The position numbers were made by a program, and so were the translations under genes. From Bacteroidota bacterium (GTDB lineage Bacteria; Bacteroidota; Bacteroidia; Bacteroidales; UBA932), in NCBI GenBank assembly GCA_009778375.1, contig WRJW01000172.1, positions 1 to 8,210 of the forward strand: a DNA stretch of 8,210 bases, in the 5' to 3' direction. The notes under the pieces are model-generated. The model ran no database searches, was not told the DNA's origin, and saw only the letters and a list, made by a program, of their open reading frames with translations. This document shows, piece by piece, positions 5,581 to 8,210 of this stretch. Each line of letters begins with the position of its first letter. The stretch's first letter is position 1.

Positions 5581-6060
5581 TCACTCCTGAAACTGATCAA
5601 AAGCCAGCGGAAGCAAATCGATAACATTTTCCACGATTTGAATCTTTTGGCTCCCCCCCATAATCACCCGCAAAGGTTTTCCTCCCCGTTTTTGACACTC
5701 TAACATCACCTGTCGGCACGCCCCGCAAGGGTATGCAGGGAGTTCCGTTTGCCTCCCCTCTGAAACCGCAACTACGGCCAACGCCTCCACGGCAAGGTGG
5801 GGATATTGGGATTGGGCATAAAACAAAGCCGTCCGTTCGGCACACAAACCGGAAGGATAGGCAGCGTTTTCCTGATTGCTGCCGGTGACTACGGTTCCGT
5901 CGCTCAAGCGTACGGCAGCGCCCACATTAAACCTTGAAAAAGGAGCGTAAGCGTCTGAGCTGGCTTGATGGGCTCTGGAAAGTAATGCGCAGTCTGCTTG
6001 TTGCACTTCCTCTATACCATTGGCTTCAAATACATTAATGGTTATTTTTTTACATTCCAT
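5581..6060 (-). CDS. cdd: Cytidine deaminase
   Basis: Cdd hydrolytically deaminates cytidine and deoxycytidine to uridine and deoxyuridine in cytosolic pyrimidine salvage. The 159-residue product is of the small homotetrameric class. It shows AYAPFSRFNVGAAV (38-50), the CAE motif with zinc ligand C73 and catalytic E75, and PCGACRQ with zinc ligands C112 and C115. About 20 residues precede the core (MECKKITINVFEANGIEEVQ), a modest extension over the shortest family members. The ATG at 6060 is preceded by a TAAATTTG box at 6085-6092, giving a leader of about 20 nt; no Shine-Dalgarno is evident. It diverges from the glucosaminidase gene and is followed 35 bp later by ffs on the same strand. The active site is intact. 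Confidence 0.96.
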   Translation of the reverse strand: MECKKITINVFEANGIEEVQQADCALLSRAHQASSDAYAPFSRFNVGAAVRLSDGTVVTGSNQENAAYPSGLCAERTALFYAQSQYPHLAVEALAVVAVSEGRQTELPAYPCGACRQVMLECQKRGGKPLRVIMGGSQKIQIVENVIDLLPLAFDQFQE

Positions 6061-6084
6061 CGGCGGTAAGTATTAAATCAGTGA

Positions 6085-6092
6085 CAAATTTA
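6085..6092 (-). promoter_or_regulatory. -7 promoter box (TAAATTTG) of cdd
   Basis: The minus strand reads TAAATTTG, an exact TAnnTTTG, with a predicted start near 6080 and a leader of about 20 nt to the cdd ATG. It is separated by one base (6093) from the oppositely directed box at 6094-6101. No TTTG at -33 is seen. Confidence 0.6.
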
Positions 6093-6093
6093 C

Positions 6094-6101
6094 TACATTT
6101 G
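6094..6101 (+). promoter_or_regulatory. -7 promoter box (TACATTTG) of the glucosaminidase-mltG operon
   Basis: TACATTTG matches TAnnTTTG exactly. The predicted transcription start near 6106 lies downstream of an in-frame GTG at 6081, which argues that the real start codon is the ATG at 6120. It stands back to back with the cdd box. Confidence 0.6.
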
Positions 6102-6119
6102 TCGATTATCTCCTTATTC

Positions 6120-7070
6120 ATGGGAAAAATACGTGGCTTTACCTCCTTGATAACGCTCTGTCTATGCAGTTTAATCTCCGTTTTTGCCCAAAACAGCAGT
6201 GTCCGTCAAAACTATATCATACAATATAAAAATATTGCGGTAAAGCAGATGCAAGAATACGGCATTCCGGCCAGCATCACTTTGGCCCAGGCGTGTATAG
6301 AATCGGGAAACGGAACGGGGCGTTTGGCCCGCGAGGCCAACAACCACTTTGGCATCAAATGCCACAACAACTGGAAAGGCAAAACCATTACCCATACCGA
6401 CGATGCCCCCAATGAGTGTTTTCGCAAATACAACAGTGTAGAAGAATCGTTCAAAGACCACGCCGAATTTCTTCGTTACCGCGACCGCTACGCTTTTCTC
6501 TTTGATTTGTCACCCTACGACTACAAAGGATGGGCGCAGGGGTTAAAAAAAGCGGGCTACGCCACCAACCCCCAATATGCAGATATGCTGATTAAATTGA
6601 TCGAAGATTACAAACTTTACGAATACGATCGTCCCGTAACCAACCTGCCCGTATCGCCCCGAATATTGGAACAACCGGTCATCATACATCCGGAAGCCGG
6701 ATCGCCCCTCTTTACCGCCAGCCTCAGTCGTATCATCTACCAAATCAACGGAGTTCCCTACGTTGCAGCTCGCCCCGGCGATACCTATTCCTCTTTAGCG
6801 CGGGAATTTAGATTGTTTCGGAGAGAAATTCTAAAATTCAACGAATTGAAAAAGAATCAGCCGATAGAACCCGGCACCTTGGTCTATGTAGCCAAAAAGA
6901 AAAAACAATCCGCCAAAGGGTTGCCTAAGCATATATGCGAGGCCGACGAATCGCTCTTTGCCATCTCCCAGCGATACGGCGTCCGCCTCTCTTACCTCTG
7001 CACCTACAATAAACTCCATAGAAACGATTACCTCCCCGAAGGTCGGGAAATTCTATTACGCAAACCATGA
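6120..7070 (+). CDS. Secreted glucosaminidase with C-terminal LysM repeats
   Basis: From the ATG at 6120 the product has 316 residues. An in-frame GTG at 6081 is rejected because it lies upstream of the predicted transcription start and would bury the signal peptide. That signal peptide is clear: MGKIRG, a hydrophobic run to about residue 21, then VFAQ with cleavage near residue 24. A GH73-type glucosaminidase domain occupies about 30-168, with the likely catalytic Glu at 61 in ACIESGNGTG, then HFGIKCHNNWKGK and FRKYNSVEESFKDHAEFL. Two LysM-like repeats follow a linker, at about 213-258 (VAARPGDTYSSLAREF) and 270-315 (ICEADESLFAISQRYG). It should act in the periplasm, cutting peptidoglycan at N-acetylglucosaminyl bonds while LysM holds the glycan. 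Relatives are often labelled hemagglutinin in Bacteroidota. The stop overlaps the mltG start by 4 bp (ATGA). Confidence 0.9.
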   Translation: MGKIRGFTSLITLCLCSLISVFAQNSSVRQNYIIQYKNIAVKQMQEYGIPASITLAQACIESGNGTGRLAREANNHFGIKCHNNWKGKTITHTDDAPNECFRKYNSVEESFKDHAEFLRYRDRYAFLFDLSPYDYKGWAQGLKKAGYATNPQYADMLIKLIEDYKLYEYDRPVTNLPVSPRILEQPVIIHPEAGSPLFTASLSRIIYQINGVPYVAARPGDTYSSLAREFRLFRREILKFNELKKNQPIEPGTLVYVAKKKKQSAKGLPKHICEADESLFAISQRYGVRLSYLCTYNKLHRNDYLPEGREILLRKP

Positions 7071-8119
7071 AAAAACCCGCTCTTTTTAGAAAAATTTTGC
7101 TCATTACCGGTTGTGTACTTATACTCATGGCTTCCGCTGGTGGAGGTTTAGCGTGGCGCTACTACCGTACGTACTACCGCCCCAATGTAATCCAAACGGC
7201 ACACCCCATATACGTCTACGTACCGACCGGGGCTACGTTTAACACCCTGATGGACTCTTTAGAAACTCACCTGCTTCGTCCCAAAACCTTTCTCCGTGCC
7301 GCCCATAAAGAGCGGTTACCCGAGCGACTTAAAGGAGGACGTTATCTGCTCAAAGAAGATTTGAACAACAAAACCATGGTACGCATGTTTGCCTTTGGGT
7401 GGCAAACGCCTGTAAATTTAGTGATTGCCGGAAATATCCGAAGCATCGAAAAATTGGCCGCCGTATTATCCCGTCCCTTAGAGGCCGACTCGCTTTCTAT
7501 GTTGCAGACCCTTACCGACTCATGCACCATCGGCGCCATGGGCTTTGACTCCACCTCCCTCTTTTCCCTGATTTTACCCAATACCTATCAAATATACTGG
7601 AATACGCCTCCCATCAAAATTATCCAGCGACTTTACAATGAATATCAAATTTTTTGGAACCGGGAACGGAAAGACTTAGCAAACTCAATAGGACTTAATC
7701 TTTTACAGGTTAGCACTTTGGCATCTATTGTATACGAAGAAACCAGGTATCAACCCGAGATGCCCACCATTGCGGGCGTCTATATGAACCGTTTAAAAAT
7801 CGGTATGCCCCTGCAAGCCGACCCCACCCTTCTCTTTGCCCTCCAGGACCACGGTATCCGCAGGGTGCTCAGCAAAGACACCAAAGTTGATTCTCCTTAC
7901 AACACCTATAAACACACAGGGCTACCCCCAGGCCCAATCTGTGTACCCTCCTTAGCTACCATAGAGGCTGTTTTGCATTACCAAACACACAACTATTTAT
8001 ATTTTTGCGCCAACCCGGAATTTAACGGTTCCCACCTCTTTGCCGCCAATTACCCCGAACACCTCCGAAACGCCAAAGCGTATCATAAAGCGCTCAACCA
8101 AAGGGATATTAAACGATAA
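7067..8119 (+). CDS. mltG: Endolytic murein transglycosylase MltG (YceG-like)
   Basis: MltG is an inner-membrane lytic transglycosylase that cleaves nascent glycan strands and is thought to set their length. The 350-residue protein, close to the family norm, has a cytoplasmic MKKPALFRK start, one membrane segment (about 10-30), a LysM-like subdomain (about 48-110) and the catalytic YceG domain. The core reads LASIVYEETRYQPEMPTIAGVYMNRLKIGMPLQADPT (218-254). E225 of the conserved ET pair is the likely catalytic residue, with SPYNTYKHTGLPPGPI (276-291) and FNGSHLFA (319-326) completing the site. The position before the EET is Tyr where E. coli has Glu. The ATG overlaps the stop of the glucosaminidase gene (ATGA), which implies translational coupling of two glycan-cutting enzymes. 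A 5-bp stem just after the stop is too weak to call a terminator. Confidence 0.95.
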   Translation: MKKPALFRKILLITGCVLILMASAGGGLAWRYYRTYYRPNVIQTAHPIYVYVPTGATFNTLMDSLETHLLRPKTFLRAAHKERLPERLKGGRYLLKEDLNNKTMVRMFAFGWQTPVNLVIAGNIRSIEKLAAVLSRPLEADSLSMLQTLTDSCTIGAMGFDSTSLFSLILPNTYQIYWNTPPIKIIQRLYNEYQIFWNRERKDLANSIGLNLLQVSTLASIVYEETRYQPEMPTIAGVYMNRLKIGMPLQADPTLLFALQDHGIRRVLSKDTKVDSPYNTYKHTGLPPGPICVPSLATIEAVLHYQTHNYLYFCANPEFNGSHLFAANYPEHLRNAKAYHKALNQRDIKR

Positions 8120-8145
8120 GGCCGATCGCCTTTCCCTGTACTTTT

Positions 8146-8170
8146 GGGAGTGTAAACTAAACTGTGTCAG
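8146..8170. other. Possible insertion-sequence end (IS256-like terminal repeat)
   Basis: The segment GGGAGTGTAAACTAAAC followed by TGTGTCAG resembles, from memory, the GTGTAAA...TGTGTCA pattern at the ends of IS256-family elements. Read on the minus strand from the window edge, a short frame ending IQRVLYRWLTKNKPDTV stops at 8157-8159 inside it, and another ending TTGTLSVAYEK stops at 8173-8175. Either could be the tail of a gene lying beyond the window. Only 90 bases are available, so this is a guess. Confidence 0.3.
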
Positions 8171-8210
8171 GTTTATTTTTCGTAAGCCACCGATAAAGTA
8201 CCCGTTGTAT

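Noticed and set aside
5597..5845. Second minus-strand frame inside cdd (CRTDGFVLCPIP...)
   Set aside because: It is a shifted reading of the cdd core; cdd itself is full length with all zinc ligands, so it is neither a frameshift nor a separate gene.
6081..6119. GTG at 6081 as an extended start for the glucosaminidase
   Set aside because: It lies upstream of the -7 box and would place 13 residues before a well-formed signal peptide; the ATG at 6120 is better.
6171..6461. Minus-strand frames opposite the glucosaminidase domain
   Set aside because: These are shadows of a confident gene, without motifs or promoter boxes.
8118..8132. AAGGC-CGATC-GCCTT stem overlapping the mltG stop
   Set aside because: Only 5 bp with a 5-base loop and no following T-run, too weak to call a terminator.

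Overview
The window looks like an ordinary chromosomal stretch of a Bacteroidota member, probably order Bacteroidales, at roughly 50% GC. Four things point there: promoter -7 boxes of the TAnnTTTG type upstream of most transcription units, almost no Shine-Dalgarno sequences, a MnmA carrying the long insertion before its HQGAHFYTIGQRKG motif, and an exported SagB-type nitroreductase. I recognise ten protein genes and one small RNA gene. No tRNA, rRNA or CRISPR array is visible, and no stretch over 300 bases lacks a gene.

Layout. Positions 1-1576 (minus strand) hold a compact operon read right to left: an RsmI-like methyltransferase, folB (dihydroneopterin aldolase) and mtaB (tRNA methylthiotransferase, cut by the window edge). 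Diverging from it is a PhnP-like metallo-beta-lactamase-fold hydrolase (1602-2399, plus). This converges on, and overlaps by 44 bp, an exported SagB-like nitroreductase (2356-2973, minus). Next, all on the minus strand, come mnmA (tRNA 2-thiouridylase), an AAA_14/DUF4143 ATPase whose stop overlaps the mnmA start, the SRP RNA gene ffs and cdd (cytidine deaminase). Diverging from cdd is a plus-strand pair of cell-wall genes, a secreted glucosaminidase with LysM repeats and mltG, overlapping by 4 bp. The last 90 bases show what may be the edge of an insertion sequence.

How the genes relate. Most are housekeeping: tRNA modification (mtaB, mnmA), possible rRNA methylation, folate synthesis, protein targeting (ffs), pyrimidine salvage (cdd) and peptidoglycan processing. 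The one gene that looks foreign is the ATPase at 4215-5357. It is poorer in GC than its neighbours, belongs to a patchily distributed family, and lies just downstream of two perfect palindromes sharing the core CGGTTTAAACCG, their centres 32 bp apart. One palindrome sits directly upstream of the ATPase -7 box; the other includes the U-tract that probably terminates ffs.

The most interesting regulatory pattern is at the only two divergent intergenic regions. Both carry two TAnnTTTG boxes back to back, on opposite strands, separated by exactly one base (CAAAnnTA-n-TAnnTTTG). This suggests a compact bidirectional promoter architecture. At the first of them the boxes end only 4 nt before both start codons, which predicts leaderless or nearly leaderless mRNAs. 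I see no clearly new multi-gene system; the ATPase with its palindromes and the bidirectional promoter geometry are the best candidates for follow-up.
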